Positions 37,693 through 46,321 of a stretch of DNA of 64,000 nucleotides are shown piece by piece. Within the stretch, counting starts at the first letter, position 1, and the number at the start of each line of letters is the position of its first letter. Under the pieces are notes generated by a model that was not told the DNA's origin, searched no databases, and saw only the letters and a list, made by a program, of their open reading frames with translations. Location of the stretch: positions 744,001 to 808,000 of the forward strand of contig NZ_CP043959.1 in the NCBI RefSeq assembly GCF_008632955.1, in the 5' to 3' direction. Both the position numbers and the translations under genes were made by a program. Source of the DNA: Streptomyces tendae. Its GTDB lineage: Bacteria > Actinomycetota > Actinomycetes > Streptomycetales > Streptomycetaceae.

Positions 37693-38985
37693 ATGTCGGA
37701 AGCCGCAGCAGCGCCCCTCGCCGAGCCGCGGCCGCCGCGCAAGCTCTACCGCAGCAGTGACGGACGCTGGCTCGGTGGAGTGGCACGGGGGCTCGCCGGA
37801 CACCTCGGCCTGCCCGTGATCTGGGTGCGCCTCGCGTTCGTCGCCCTGTTCATGGCCGACGGTCTCGGGGCCCTGCTGTACGCCGCGTTCTGGTTCTTCG
37901 TCCCGCTCGGCGTCGGTGGCGTCGACGCGCAGAAGCCCCCCTCGCCGATAGGCACCGAGACCTCTCCGGACGGCCGGCGCAGACTCGTCACGCGGAAACC
38001 GGACAAGGGACAGATCGTCGCCCTGCTCCTCATGGTCGTGGTGGCCATGATCTTCGTGGGCAGCGTCAACCTGACCAACGGCGCCCGGGCCTACCTCTGG
38101 CCGACCGTCCTGGTCGGCGCGGGCGTGGCCCTGGTGTGGCGGCAGGCGGACAACGCGCGCCGGGCCCGCTGGATGGAGGTCGGCCGCCGCCGGCGCACGA
38201 TGACGCTGCTGCGGGCCGTCGCCGGTGTGCTGCTGGTGACGGCGGGCGCGTCCGGGATCTTCGTCCTGCGGGGCTCCGGGAGTCACCTCGGCGCGGTGCT
38301 GCAGGCCGCGCTCGCGGTCCTCGTCGGCATCACCCTGCTCGCCGGCCCCTACCTGGTGCGCATGACGCAGGACCTCTCCGAGGAGCGCCTGATGCGCATC
38401 CGGGCGCAGGAGCGGGCCGAGGTCGCCGCCCACGTCCACGACTCGGTGCTGCACACCCTCACCCTGATCCAGCGCAACGCGGACAACGCGGGCGAGGTGC
38501 GCCGGCTGGCCCGGGCCCAGGAGCGCGACCTGCGCGCCTGGCTCTACAAGCCCGAGGGCAACGGCAAGGACGAGGACGAGGAGCCCACCACCCTCGCCGA
38601 GGCCGTGAAGCGCAACGCCGCCGAGGTCGAGGACAAGCACGGCGTCCCCCTGGAGGTCGTCGTCGTGGGCGACTGCCCCCTGGACGACAGGATCGGCGCA
38701 CAGATGCAGGCCGCGAGGGAAGCGATGGTCAATGCCGCCAAGTACGGTGGCGAGGGAGGCGCGGTCCAGGTCTACGCGGAGGTCGAGGGGAAGACGGTGT
38801 TCGTGTCCGTCCGTGACCGCGGTCCCGGGTTCGACCTCGACTCGATACCCGCCGACCGCATGGGCGTCAGAGAATCGATCATCGGCCGCATGGAGCGCAA
38901 CGGCGGCACGGCGCGGCTGCGCGCGGTGCCGGACGGCGGCACGGAGGTCGAGCTGGAGATGGAGAGGGCGGAGAAGACGTCATGA
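37693..38985 (+). CDS. PspC-domain sensor histidine kinase
   Basis: 430 residues. The N-terminal PspC domain (KLYRSSDGRWLGGVARGLAGHLGLPVIWVRLAFVALFMADGLGALLYAAFWFFVPLG) is followed by more transmembrane helices (about 110-225). The DHp helix has the phospho-acceptor His in AHVHDSVLHTLTLIQ (HisKA_3, NarL-partner type). The HATPase domain (QMQAAREAMVNAAKYGGEGGAVQV..., VRDRGPGFD) is intact. I chose the ATG at 37693; the ATG at 37657 adds 12 residues but overlaps a repeat box. It overlaps the regulator gene by four bases (ATGA). Probably senses envelope stress with the divergent PspC protein. Confidence 0.9.
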   Translation: MSEAAAAPLAEPRPPRKLYRSSDGRWLGGVARGLAGHLGLPVIWVRLAFVALFMADGLGALLYAAFWFFVPLGVGGVDAQKPPSPIGTETSPDGRRRLVTRKPDKGQIVALLLMVVVAMIFVGSVNLTNGARAYLWPTVLVGAGVALVWRQADNARRARWMEVGRRRRTMTLLRAVAGVLLVTAGASGIFVLRGSGSHLGAVLQAALAVLVGITLLAGPYLVRMTQDLSEERLMRIRAQERAEVAAHVHDSVLHTLTLIQRNADNAGEVRRLARAQERDLRAWLYKPEGNGKDEDEEPTTLAEAVKRNAAEVEDKHGVPLEVVVVGDCPLDDRIGAQMQAAREAMVNAAKYGGEGGAVQVYAEVEGKTVFVSVRDRGPGFDLDSIPADRMGVRESIIGRMERNGGTARLRAVPDGGTEVELEMERAEKTS

Positions 38986-39725
38986 GCGAGCCGACCGAAG
39001 CGAACGCAACCGCGGGAGCGGCACCGGGGGCCGGGCCCGCGGAGCCGGCCGGCGGCACCGGAGGGCGCCATGTGCGCGTCGTCCTCGTCGACGACCACCG
39101 CATGTTCCGTACGGGGGTCCAGGCGGAGATCGGGCAGACCGAACAGACGGGCGTCGAGGTGGTCGGCGAGGCCGCCGACGTCGACCAGGCGGTCACGGTC
39201 ATCACCGCGACCCGCCCCGAGGTGGTCCTGCTCGACGTGCATCTGCCCGGTGGCGGCGGCGTGGAGGTGCTGCGCCGCTGCGCCCCGTTGATGGGGGACA
39301 CCGAGCAGCCCGTGCGCTTCCTGGCGCTGTCCGTGTCGGACGCGGCGGAGGACGTCATCGGGGTCATCCGGGGCGGCGCCCGCGGCTACGTCACCAAGAC
39401 GATCACCGGCACCGACCTGATCGACTCGATCTTCCGGGTGCAGGAGGGCGACGCGGTCTTCTCACCGCGGCTGGCCGGTTTCGTGCTGGACGCCTTCGCC
39501 TCGACCGACGCCCCGCCGGTCGACGAGGACCTCGACCGCCTTACCCAGCGGGAGCGGGAGGTGCTGCGGCTGATCGCCCGCGGCTACGCGTACAAGGAGA
39601 TCGCCAAGCAGCTGTTCATCTCGGTGAAGACGGTGGAGTCCCATGTCTCCGCGGTGCTGCGCAAGCTCCAACTGTCCAACCGCCACGAGCTGACCCGCTG
39701 GGCGACGGCACGCCGACTGGTGTGA
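38982..39725 (+). CDS. LuxR/NarL-family response regulator
   Basis: 247 residues. A ~28-residue Ala/Gly-rich leader is followed by a receiver domain: acidic pair in VVLVDDHRMFRTG, phospho-acceptor Asp in EVVLLDVHLPGGGG, Lys in GYVTKTIT. A LuxR helix-turn-helix (LTQREREVLRLIARGYAYKEIAKQLFISVKTVESHVSAVLRKLQLSNRHEL) completes it. The start overlaps the kinase stop (ATGA), so they form a coupled two-component operon. It is likely to act at the ACCCTGAT boxes upstream of the kinase. Confidence 0.92.
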   Translation: MSEPTEANATAGAAPGAGPAEPAGGTGGRHVRVVLVDDHRMFRTGVQAEIGQTEQTGVEVVGEAADVDQAVTVITATRPEVVLLDVHLPGGGGVEVLRRCAPLMGDTEQPVRFLALSVSDAAEDVIGVIRGGARGYVTKTITGTDLIDSIFRVQEGDAVFSPRLAGFVLDAFASTDAPPVDEDLDRLTQREREVLRLIARGYAYKEIAKQLFISVKTVESHVSAVLRKLQLSNRHELTRWATARRLV

Positions 39726-39762
39726 ACCGGCGCCACGCCCCTCGGTACGGAGGCCGAGCCCG

Positions 39763-40800
39763 TCACACCACCCGCGTCGCCCCGGCGAACGGCATCTGGT
39801 CGACCGGGGCCACCCGGACCGGAGCCGAGGGGTTGGGGGCGTGGACCATCTGCCCGTTGCCGACGTAGAGGCCGACGTGGCTGATGCCGGAGTAGAAGAA
39901 CACCAGGTCGCCGGGGAGTAGTTCGGAGCGGGAGACCCGGCGGCCCGCGTTGATCTGCGCGTAGGTGGTGCGCGGCAGGGAGACGCCCGCGGAGCGGTAC
40001 GCGGCCAGGACCAGCCCCGAGCAGTCGAAGGCGTCCGGCCCCGTCGCGCCCCAGACGTAGGGGCTGCCCAGCTTCTGGTAGGCGTAGGCGACGGCCTGTG
40101 CGGCGCGGGCGTTGGGGGCCTGCGCCGGGGCGGCGTCCTCGCGGGCGCCCGCCGAGCGCGTGGCGCGGTCGGTGCCGCCGGTGAGCCCCGCGCGCTGCTC
40201 CGGTGACATCCCGGACAGCAGCCTGCGGGCGGATGACAGCTTCTCGGTGACGGTCCTCCTGTGCCGCTCCAGTTCGGCCCGGCGGGAGGTGAGCGTCTTC
40301 ACCTCGACGCGGGCGGCACCGCGCAGCTTCTCGACCTCCCGCAGCTGGGCGCGCACCCGGCCCAGTTCGGCGTGCCGGCGGCTGCCCGCGCGCTCGGCGA
40401 GGGCCGCACCGTCGAGGTAGGCGTCCGGGTCGTCGGACAGGACCAGTTGCAGGGCGGGGTCGAGGCCGCCGGCGCGGTACTGGGCCGCCGCGACCGTCCC
40501 CAGGGACTCCCGCGCGGTGTTGAGCCGGTCCTGCGCCCGGGCCGTCTCGTCCTGCAGGTCGCTCAGCCGCTGCCGCGCCGAGTCCGCCTTCTCCTTCGCG
40601 CCGTTGTACTTCTCGGTGGCGATTTCCGCCTCGCGGTAGAGCCGGTCCACGTCGGCCCCGGCCGGCGCCGGCTGCGGCGTGGCGTGTGCCGCTCCGTCGA
40701 AGCCGGCCGCGGTGGCCGCTCCGGCGAGGACGACGGTGACGGCCGCACGGGCCGTGGTGCCGCCCCCCGGACGCTGTCGGACCCTGCGGTGCGCTGCCAC
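39763..40800 (-). CDS. Secreted NlpC/P60 peptidoglycan hydrolase
   Basis: 345 residues. A signal peptide (AAVTVVLAGAATAAGFDGAAHA) is followed by a long coiled-coil region (about 45-200, Glu/Arg/Ala-rich), a short linker and the NlpC/P60 catalytic domain. That domain has Cys260 in FDCSGLVLAAY, PRTTYAQINAG, GDLVFFYSGISHVGLYVGNG (His) and VHAPNP. It likely cleaves the gamma-D-Glu-mDAP bond in stem peptides. I chose the GTG at 40800, which aligns with the TTG start of the paralogue at 43390 (VAAHRR versus MASHRK); a GTG 21 bases upstream is possible. Unlike that paralogue it has no c-di-AMP riboswitch; its leader contains a different long hairpin. Confidence 0.87.
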   Translation of the reverse strand: MAAHRRVRQRPGGGTTARAAVTVVLAGAATAAGFDGAAHATPQPAPAGADVDRLYREAEIATEKYNGAKEKADSARQRLSDLQDETARAQDRLNTARESLGTVAAAQYRAGGLDPALQLVLSDDPDAYLDGAALAERAGSRRHAELGRVRAQLREVEKLRGAARVEVKTLTSRRAELERHRRTVTEKLSSARRLLSGMSPEQRAGLTGGTDRATRSAGAREDAAPAQAPNARAAQAVAYAYQKLGSPYVWGATGPDAFDCSGLVLAAYRSAGVSLPRTTYAQINAGRRVSRSELLPGDLVFFYSGISHVGLYVGNGQMVHAPNPSAPVRVAPVDQMPFAGATRVV

Positions 40801-41163
40801 CCTCGCTGCCGTCCTTTCCACGACCGCCCGCCGCGGCCGGGCTCTCGTCCGGCGGTCCGGCGGCGGGGTGACAGGGGAGCCGTCCGCCGCCGGACCTTTC
40901 TTCGGCGGTGGTGTCCGGCCGCCGCTCCTGGTCCGAGCGGCGATGCAGAGCCGGTCACCTGGTGCAGGACGCTAGGCCGGGCCGCGCGGGATCGGATACG
41001 GCTTGTGCGGAACTGACACCCACGGAGCGCCGGGTGACCGTAAGTGACAGCGATCGTGTTCCCGATGCTTCGTTCTCACTCTGGGTGATGACCGATGTGG
41101 TGAAGGCGGGAAGGGTGAGGGCGCCGGACTGCTATGAGACGCCCCTGGCTAGGCTCCGGCCTC
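40801..41163. other. Divergent intergenic region upstream of the NlpC/P60 gene
   Basis: 363 bp without a protein gene. It contains a 13-base perfect stem (40854-40866 with 40884-40896) in the hydrolase leader. Read on the plus strand it is followed by TTTCTTC and would look like a terminator. TAGGCT at 41150-41155 is a probable -10 for the plus-strand membrane protein. Confidence 0.6.
40854..40896. other. Long hairpin in the NlpC/P60 leader
   Basis: GGTCCGGCGGCGG (40854-40866) and its perfect complement (40884-40896) with a 17-base loop. It begins 54 bases upstream of the chosen start of the minus-strand hydrolase. The plus-strand T-run has no upstream plus-strand gene. It may be a leader regulatory structure or the end of an antisense RNA. 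Confidence 0.5.
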
Positions 41164-41517
41164 ATGGACGTACTCATCCACCTGTTCGTCGGTCTGCACA
41201 TCATCGGCATCGCGTCGCTGCTCGGCGGCTTCCTCACCCAGATGAAGGCGATGGGCGCGGGCACCGCCCGCTTCGTCCCGGCGATGCTGCACGGCGCGCT
41301 GACGATGCTGGTCACCGGTGTCGTGCTGGTGGGCCTCAACCAGGCCCAGGACCACTCCGTCGACAACATGAAGATCGGCGTGAAGCTGGCCGTGCTGATC
41401 GTGATCCTCGGCCTGGTCTACGTGAAGCGGGACGAGGAGAAGGTGGACAAGGGCGTCTTCGGCCTGGTCGGCCTGCTGACCGTGGCGAACATCTTCATTG
41501 CGGTCCTCTGGACCTGA
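41164..41517 (+). CDS. Small four-helix integral membrane protein
   Basis: 117 residues with four hydrophobic helices (VLIHLFVGLHIIGIASLLGGFL, AMLHGALTMLVTGVVLVGLNQ, VKLAVLIVILGLVYV, VFGLVGLLTVANIFIAVLW), covering nearly the whole protein. Similar small proteins are widespread in actinobacteria without a defined function. The ATG at 41164 lies two bases from the start predicted by TAGGCT (41150-41155), so the transcript is probably leaderless. An earlier start (41134) would add ten residues before the first helix and is less likely. Confidence 0.8.
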   Translation: MDVLIHLFVGLHIIGIASLLGGFLTQMKAMGAGTARFVPAMLHGALTMLVTGVVLVGLNQAQDHSVDNMKIGVKLAVLIVILGLVYVKRDEEKVDKGVFGLVGLLTVANIFIAVLWT

Positions 41518-41542
41518 CCCCGGGGCACGTCCCCGTTCCCGC

Positions 41543-42079
41543 TCACGAGGCGTCGACGTAGGCCAGGTGGGTCCCGCACCGGATGCAGCGGAACAGCAGG
41601 GCGATCGCGTCCTCGCCGAGGCAGGCCAGGAACCGTTCGAGCTCGTCCGGGTCGCGCAGGCCGTCCTCGCGCAGGTCGGCGCGGAGCCGGTCGAGAGCGT
41701 CCGGGTACCGCGCGAGTTCGGTGGGGCCGGCCTCGCCGAGGAACGCGGCGGCGTCGTCACAGTGGACGAGCCAGTGCGGGTCCTGCCAGGAGCGGAAGCC
41801 AGGGGTGCGCCGGGTGACCTCCCGGACCGTCTCCATGCCGACGCCGTCGAGCCCGTACGTGTCGCTGAAATCGCCGTCGAACTGTTCGGCGGCGCTGCCG
41901 TCGGCGATGCACCAGGGGCAGAAGTCCCCGCTGACGTCCTGCGCCGTGTAGAAGGTCGCGGTGTACATCCACCCCGTCCGCCGGTGACAGCGGGCGCACT
42001 CCTCGGAGCCCTCGCGGACGGCCCCGGTGGCGACAGGGTCGGGGTGATAGCGGAAGAAGGGCAGGTCGGCGGCGTTCAT
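41543..42079 (-). CDS. CbrC-family (UPF0167) protein
   Basis: 178 residues matching the CbrC/UPF0167 family: LPFFRYHPDPVATGAV at the N-terminus, CxxC pairs (EECARCHRR, DFCPWCIADGSAAEQFD, and RCIRCGTHLAYVD at the C-terminus), giving at least three potential zinc-binding Cys pairs. In E. coli CbrC is linked to colicin E2 tolerance through the CreBC regulon; the molecular function is unknown. The ATG at 42079 is where the family homology starts. It is convergent with the membrane protein gene and downstream of the NlpC/P60 gene on the same strand. Confidence 0.85.
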   Translation of the reverse strand: MNAADLPFFRYHPDPVATGAVREGSEECARCHRRTGWMYTATFYTAQDVSGDFCPWCIADGSAAEQFDGDFSDTYGLDGVGMETVREVTRRTPGFRSWQDPHWLVHCDDAAAFLGEAGPTELARYPDALDRLRADLREDGLRDPDELERFLACLGEDAIALLFRCIRCGTHLAYVDAS

Positions 42080-42205
42080 CGGGGCCAGTCTGGCTTCCGG
42101 GAGGCCGTGAGCGCCAGGGCGCCGACCGATCACCGCCGTGTCCCGGCCGTCGCCCTGTCCGCGGACGGGCCGGGGGCAGGGCGACGAGGCGGGACCGGCT
42201 GTCCG

Positions 42206-43390
42206 TCAGGCCGGGCGGACGATGCTGTGGATCGCGGAGTCGCCGTCGTAGTAGATGGACTCCTCGCGCACGTACGTGCCGGGCTTCGGGGCGTGGATCA
42301 TCATGCCGTTGCCGATGTAGAGGCCCACGTGGGTGACGTCGTCGTAGAAGAAGACCAGGTCGCCGGGCTGGGCCTGGGACACCGGGACGGTGGTGCCGGC
42401 GTTCACCTGGTCGTAGGTGGTGCGCGGCAGGGAGACGCCGGCGGCCTTCCAGGCGGCCTGGGTGAGTCCGGAGCAGTCGTAGGAGCCCGGCCCGGTCGCG
42501 CCCCAGACGTACGGCTTGCCGATCTGCGCGCGGGCGAAGGCGAGGGCCTTTTCGGCCTTGGTGGCGTACGAGGAGTCGGCCGGCGGGGTGTCGGTCGAGC
42601 CGGTGGACCCGGAGCCCGTGGACCCGGAGCCGTCCGAGGTGCCGCCGCCCTGCTGCACGGCCTCGTCCTGGGCCTGCTGCTGTTCGGCCTGCCGGCGGGC
42701 CAGCTCCGCCGCCTTGCGGGCGGCCTCCTCCTGCTTCCGCTTCTCGATCGCGGCGAGCCGCACCTTCTCCTCTGCGGTCAGCTGCGCCAGCAGCCCGCGC
42801 GCGTCGGCGAGCTTCTTCTGGACGGTGGCCTTGGCCGTCTTGAGGTCGCCCTGCGTCTCGGTGAGCGTCCGGAGGCTCTCGGTGGCCTCCTTGCGCTTCT
42901 TCATCGTCTCGGACTGCTGGGTGACGTAGTCGTCGACCGCGTCCTTCTGCCGCCCGGTCATCCGGTCCAGCACCCGCCGCTGGTCGAAGAGGTCCTGCGG
43001 GGTCTGCGCGAGCAGGAACGTCGCCGTGTCGGGCAGGCCCGCGCCGGTGCGGTACTGGGCGGCGGCGTAGGAGCCCAGCTCCTCGCGCGCGTCGTTCAGC
43101 GACTGGGTGCGCTTGGCCACGTCGTCGAGCAGGGTGTCGACGCGCTTGCGCTGCTTGGTGGTCTTCTCCTCGGCCGCGTTGTACTTCTCGGTCGCCGACT
43201 CGGCCTGGCGGTACAGGTCGCCGACCTTCTTCTCGACCTCCTCCAGGCTCGGCCGGTCGTCGTCCGTGGGAGCGGCCTGGGCGGTCTGGGAGAGCAGGGC
43301 CACGGAGGTGAGCGCGGCCGTGGCCAGGGCCGGGGTGCGTATGCCTGCGACGCGCGCGCCGGGGGTGCGCGACTTGCGGTGCGACGCCAA
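42206..43390 (-). CDS. Secreted NlpC/P60 peptidoglycan hydrolase, riboswitch-controlled
   Basis: 394 residues. Signal peptide ending about AQAA; a long coiled-coil domain (about 45-235, including KRKEATESLRTLTETQGDLKTAKATVQKKL); a Gln/Ala-rich and Ser/Gly/Thr linker; then the NlpC/P60 domain with Cys306 in SYDCSGLTQAAW, PRTTYDQVNAGTTV, PGDLVFFYDDVTHVGLYIGNGMM and IHAPKPG. It resembles RipA-type endopeptidases. The start is TTG at 43390, with GGAAGGAG about 11 bases upstream. The ~218-base leader contains a c-di-AMP riboswitch, so expression should respond to c-di-AMP, as known for rpfA and other wall hydrolase genes in Streptomyces. Confidence 0.92.
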   Translation of the reverse strand: MASHRKSRTPGARVAGIRTPALATAALTSVALLSQTAQAAPTDDDRPSLEEVEKKVGDLYRQAESATEKYNAAEEKTTKQRKRVDTLLDDVAKRTQSLNDAREELGSYAAAQYRTGAGLPDTATFLLAQTPQDLFDQRRVLDRMTGRQKDAVDDYVTQQSETMKKRKEATESLRTLTETQGDLKTAKATVQKKLADARGLLAQLTAEEKVRLAAIEKRKQEEAARKAAELARRQAEQQQAQDEAVQQGGGTSDGSGSTGSGSTGSTDTPPADSSYATKAEKALAFARAQIGKPYVWGATGPGSYDCSGLTQAAWKAAGVSLPRTTYDQVNAGTTVPVSQAQPGDLVFFYDDVTHVGLYIGNGMMIHAPKPGTYVREESIYYDGDSAIHSIVRPA

Positions 43391-43407
43391 GGGAGGCGAC
43401 TCCTTCC

Positions 43408-43562
43408 AGTGCTCCGCCTACCGGGTTAGCTGTCGGGTTCGGGCGGGTGGTTCGGAAGGGTTGCCCTACGGCCCGCTCCCTGAGGGAGTGGTCCGATTCA
43501 CCCCATGTCTCGGTGGGTCCCCGGCTCCGGCTGCCACGGCGGACAGTGACGGATTCGGCGGG
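43408..43562 (-). promoter_or_regulatory. c-di-AMP riboswitch (ydaO/yuaA class)
   Basis: Read on the minus strand, the leader contains the conserved blocks in order: GCCGAATCC, CCGGGGACCCACC, CATGGGGTGAATCGG, a GC stem with CTCAGGGAG, CCGTAGGGCAACCCTTCCGA, and AACCCGACAGCTAACCCGGTAGGCG. This series is characteristic of ydaO-yuaA aptamers upstream of Streptomyces cell-wall hydrolase genes. Boundaries are approximate. In this class ligand binding lowers expression of the downstream gene. Confidence 0.9.
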
Positions 43563-43614
43563 GGCCGCACGGCCCGGCGAGGTTCGCCGGCGGGGGACGA
43601 GCGGCCCGAACCGC

Positions 43615-43644
43615 ACCGTAGCCAACTGGTGTGGCCCCTGTGAA
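43615..43644 (-). promoter_or_regulatory. Promoter of the riboswitch-controlled hydrolase
   Basis: On the minus strand: TTCACA (43644-43639), an 18-base spacer, TACGGT (43620-43615). Start near 43608, some 45 bases before the riboswitch core. Confidence 0.55.
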
Positions 43645-43779
43645 GGTTGATGGGTGATATGCCCGATACATTTTCGTGACCTTGTTCGTGATGTCGCTCT
43701 CGGTGACACGGCGGGCGTGGAGGGTGCCCGCCGCAGGACCGCGAGGGAAGCCGTGTGATGTTTCCGGGGCGGCCCCGGG

Positions 43780-43802
43780 TTGTCGGTGCGGCGCCCTAGA
43801 CT
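43780..43802 (+). promoter_or_regulatory. RecA-NDp (PafBC-type) promoter of pcrA
   Basis: TTGTCGGTG (43780-43788), eight bases, TAGACT (43797-43802): an exact match to the LexA-independent DNA-damage promoter motif TTGTCRGTG-N8-TANNNT recognised through PafBC in actinobacteria. The expected start is about 43809, three bases before the ATG, so the mRNA is essentially leaderless. Confidence 0.85.
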
Positions 43803-43811
43803 CGGAGAGCG

Positions 43812-46295
43812 ATGAGCAGCCTCTTTGACGACAGCTTCCTGGCGGACCTCCAGGCCCAGCGGGGCCCCGCGGACGAGCCCCCGCCGCCACCCGAGGACGA
43901 GCACGCCCCGGAGCCCCTTCCGGACGACCTGTTCGGCGGGAAGTTCGACGCGCCCCCGGAGCGGGACGCCTACTACCGGGATGGCGCCCCCCGCCCGGTG
44001 ATCGACGCCGCCGCGCTGCTGGAGGGCCTGAACGACAACCAGCGCGCCGCCGTCGTGCACTCCGGCTCCCCCCTGCTCATCGTGGCCGGAGCCGGCTCCG
44101 GCAAGACCCGTGTGCTCACCCACCGCATCGCGCACCTGCTCGCCGAGCGGGGCGTCCACCCGGGCCAGATCCTCGCGATCACCTTCACCAACAAGGCCGC
44201 GGGCGAGATGAAGGAGCGCGTCGAGCAGCTCGTCGGCCCGCGGGCCAACGCCATGTGGGTCATGACCTTCCACAGTGCGTGCGTCCGCATCCTGCGCCGG
44301 GAGTCCAAGAAGCTCGGCTTCACGTCGTCCTTCTCGATCTACGACGCCGCCGACTCGAAGCGGCTGATGGCCCTGGTCTGCCGCGACCTGGACCTCGACC
44401 CCAAGCGCTTCCCGCCGAAGTCCTTCAGCGCCAAGATCAGCAATTTGAAGAACGAGCTGATCGACGAGGAGGACTTCGCCGCCCAGGCCACCGACGGCTT
44501 CGAGAAGACCCTCGCCCAGGCCTACGCGCTCTACCAGTCCCGGCTGCGCGAGGCGAACGCGCTGGACTTCGACGACCTGATCATGACGACGGTCAACCTG
44601 CTCCGCGCCTTCCCCGACGTCGCCGAGCACTACCGCCGCCGCTTCCGGCACGTCCTGGTCGACGAGTACCAGGACACCAACCACGCCCAGTACGCCCTGG
44701 TGCGCGAACTCGTCGGAGGCGCCTCGGAGCACCCCGTCGACGTGCCGCCGGAGGCCGAGGTGCCGCCCGCGGAGCTGTGCGTCGTGGGCGACGCCGACCA
44801 GTCGATCTACGCCTTCCGCGGCGCGACGATCCGCAACATCCTCCAGTTCGAGGAGGACTACCCGGACGCGACGACGATCCTGCTGGAGCAGAACTACCGC
44901 TCCACCCAGACCATCCTCTCCGCCGCCAACGCGGTCATCGAGCGCAACGAGTCCCGCCGTCCGAAGAACCTGTGGACCAAGGCCGGCTCGGGCGCGCTCA
45001 TCACCGGGTACGTCGCCGACACCGAGCACGACGAGGCCCAGTTCGTCGCCGACGAGATAGACCGCCTCACGGACGCGGGCGAGGCCAAGGCGGGCGACGT
45101 CGCCGTCTTCTACCGCACCAACGCCCAGTCCCGTGTGTTCGAAGAGATCTTCATCCGCGTCGGCCTGCCCTACAAGGTCGTCGGCGGCGTGCGCTTCTAC
45201 GAGCGCAAGGAGGTCCGGGACGTCCTGGCCTACCTGCGGGTGCTCGCCAACCCCGAGGACTCGGTGCCGCTGCGCCGCATCCTCAACGTCCCCAAGCGGG
45301 GCATCGGCGACCGTGCCGAAGCCATGATCGACGCCCTCTCCCAGCGCGAGAAGATCAGCTTCCCGCAGGCGCTGCGCCGCGTCGACGAGGCGTACGGCAT
45401 GGCCGCGCGGTCGGTGAACGCGGTGAAGCGGTTCAACACGCTGATGGAGGACCTCCGTACGGTCGTCGAGTCGGGGGCGGGACCGGCGACGGTCCTTGAG
45501 GCGATCCTGGAACGGACCGGCTACCTGGCCGAGTTGCAGGCCTCCACCGACCCCCAGGACGAGACCCGCATCGAGAACCTCCAGGAACTCGCGGCCGTCG
45601 CCCTGGAGTTCGAACAGGAACGCGCCGAGGGCGAGACCGGCACACTGGCCGACTTCCTCGAGCAGGTCGCCCTGGTCGCCGACTCCGACCAGATCCCCGA
45701 CGAGGAGGAGGACGGCTCCGGCGTCATCACGCTGATGACCCTGCACACCGCCAAGGGCCTGGAGTTCCCGGTCGTCTTCCTCACCGGCATGGAGGACGGC
45801 GTCTTCCCGCACATGCGCGCCCTCGCCCAGACCAAGGAGCTGGAGGAGGAGCGACGGCTGGCGTACGTCGGCATCACGCGTGCCCGGGAGCGGCTGTACC
45901 TGACCCGGTCGACGCTGCGCAGCGCCTGGGGCCAGCCGTCGTACAACCCGCCCTCGCGGTTCCTGGAGGAGATCCCGGCCGCGCACCTGGAGTGGAAGCG
46001 GACGGGCGCGAGCGCGCCGGTGTCGTCCGGTCCGGCGTCCGGGGTGGCGGCGTCGCTGTCGTCGTCCCGTTCCCGTTCGTCCGCGTCGGGCGCCTCGGGC
46101 TTCGCCACCCGGCGCGCCTCGGAGAAGCCGGTGGTGTCGGTGGCCGTCGGGGACCGGGTCACGCACGACCAGTTCGGTCTGGGCACGGTCGTCGCGGTGA
46201 AGGGCACGGGGGCGAACGCGGAGGCGACGATCGACTTCGGTGACACCAAGCCCAAGCGCCTGCTGCTGCGGTACGCGCCGGTGGAGAAGCTCTAG
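43812..46295 (+). CDS. pcrA: ATP-dependent DNA helicase PcrA/UvrD1
   Basis: 827 residues, superfamily 1A 3'-5' helicase acting in nucleotide excision repair and replication-conflict resolution. About 65 acidic/Pro-rich residues precede the Q-motif. Then come the Walker A site VAGAGSGKTRVLTHR (Lys98), ITFTNKAAGEMKER (Ia), VDEYQDTN (II), GDADQSIYAFRGA (III), QNYRS (IV), TLHTAKGLEFPVVFL (V) and VGITRARERLYL (VI). The C-terminus ends in a Tudor-like module (VGDRVTHDQFGLGTVVAVKG...) that binds RNA polymerase in PcrA homologues. The ATG at 43812 has GGAGAG upstream and sits at a PafBC-type promoter. Confidence 0.95.
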   Translation: MSSLFDDSFLADLQAQRGPADEPPPPPEDEHAPEPLPDDLFGGKFDAPPERDAYYRDGAPRPVIDAAALLEGLNDNQRAAVVHSGSPLLIVAGAGSGKTRVLTHRIAHLLAERGVHPGQILAITFTNKAAGEMKERVEQLVGPRANAMWVMTFHSACVRILRRESKKLGFTSSFSIYDAADSKRLMALVCRDLDLDPKRFPPKSFSAKISNLKNELIDEEDFAAQATDGFEKTLAQAYALYQSRLREANALDFDDLIMTTVNLLRAFPDVAEHYRRRFRHVLVDEYQDTNHAQYALVRELVGGASEHPVDVPPEAEVPPAELCVVGDADQSIYAFRGATIRNILQFEEDYPDATTILLEQNYRSTQTILSAANAVIERNESRRPKNLWTKAGSGALITGYVADTEHDEAQFVADEIDRLTDAGEAKAGDVAVFYRTNAQSRVFEEIFIRVGLPYKVVGGVRFYERKEVRDVLAYLRVLANPEDSVPLRRILNVPKRGIGDRAEAMIDALSQREKISFPQALRRVDEAYGMAARSVNAVKRFNTLMEDLRTVVESGAGPATVLEAILERTGYLAELQASTDPQDETRIENLQELAAVALEFEQERAEGETGTLADFLEQVALVADSDQIPDEEEDGSGVITLMTLHTAKGLEFPVVFLTGMEDGVFPHMRALAQTKELEEERRLAYVGITRARERLYLTRSTLRSAWGQPSYNPPSRFLEEIPAAHLEWKRTGASAPVSSGPASGVAASLSSSRSRSSASGASGFATRRASEKPVVSVAVGDRVTHDQFGLGTVVAVKGTGANAEATIDFGDTKPKRLLLRYAPVEKL

Positions 46296-46321
46296 CCGAC
46301 CGGACACGGTGGCCCGTCGCG

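Larger units (their letters stand above)
43391..43811. other. Divergent control region of NlpC/P60 and pcrA
   Basis: 421 bp without a protein gene. It contains the c-di-AMP riboswitch and promoter for the minus-strand hydrolase, and the RecA-NDp-type promoter for pcrA; all are listed separately. The remainder (about 43650-43770) shows nothing I can name. Confidence 0.8.

Noticed and set aside
41757..46307. 1516-codon minus-strand open frame through pcrA and the NlpC/P60 region
   Set aside because: Frame shadow of pcrA and neighbouring genes; no motif and no start signals.
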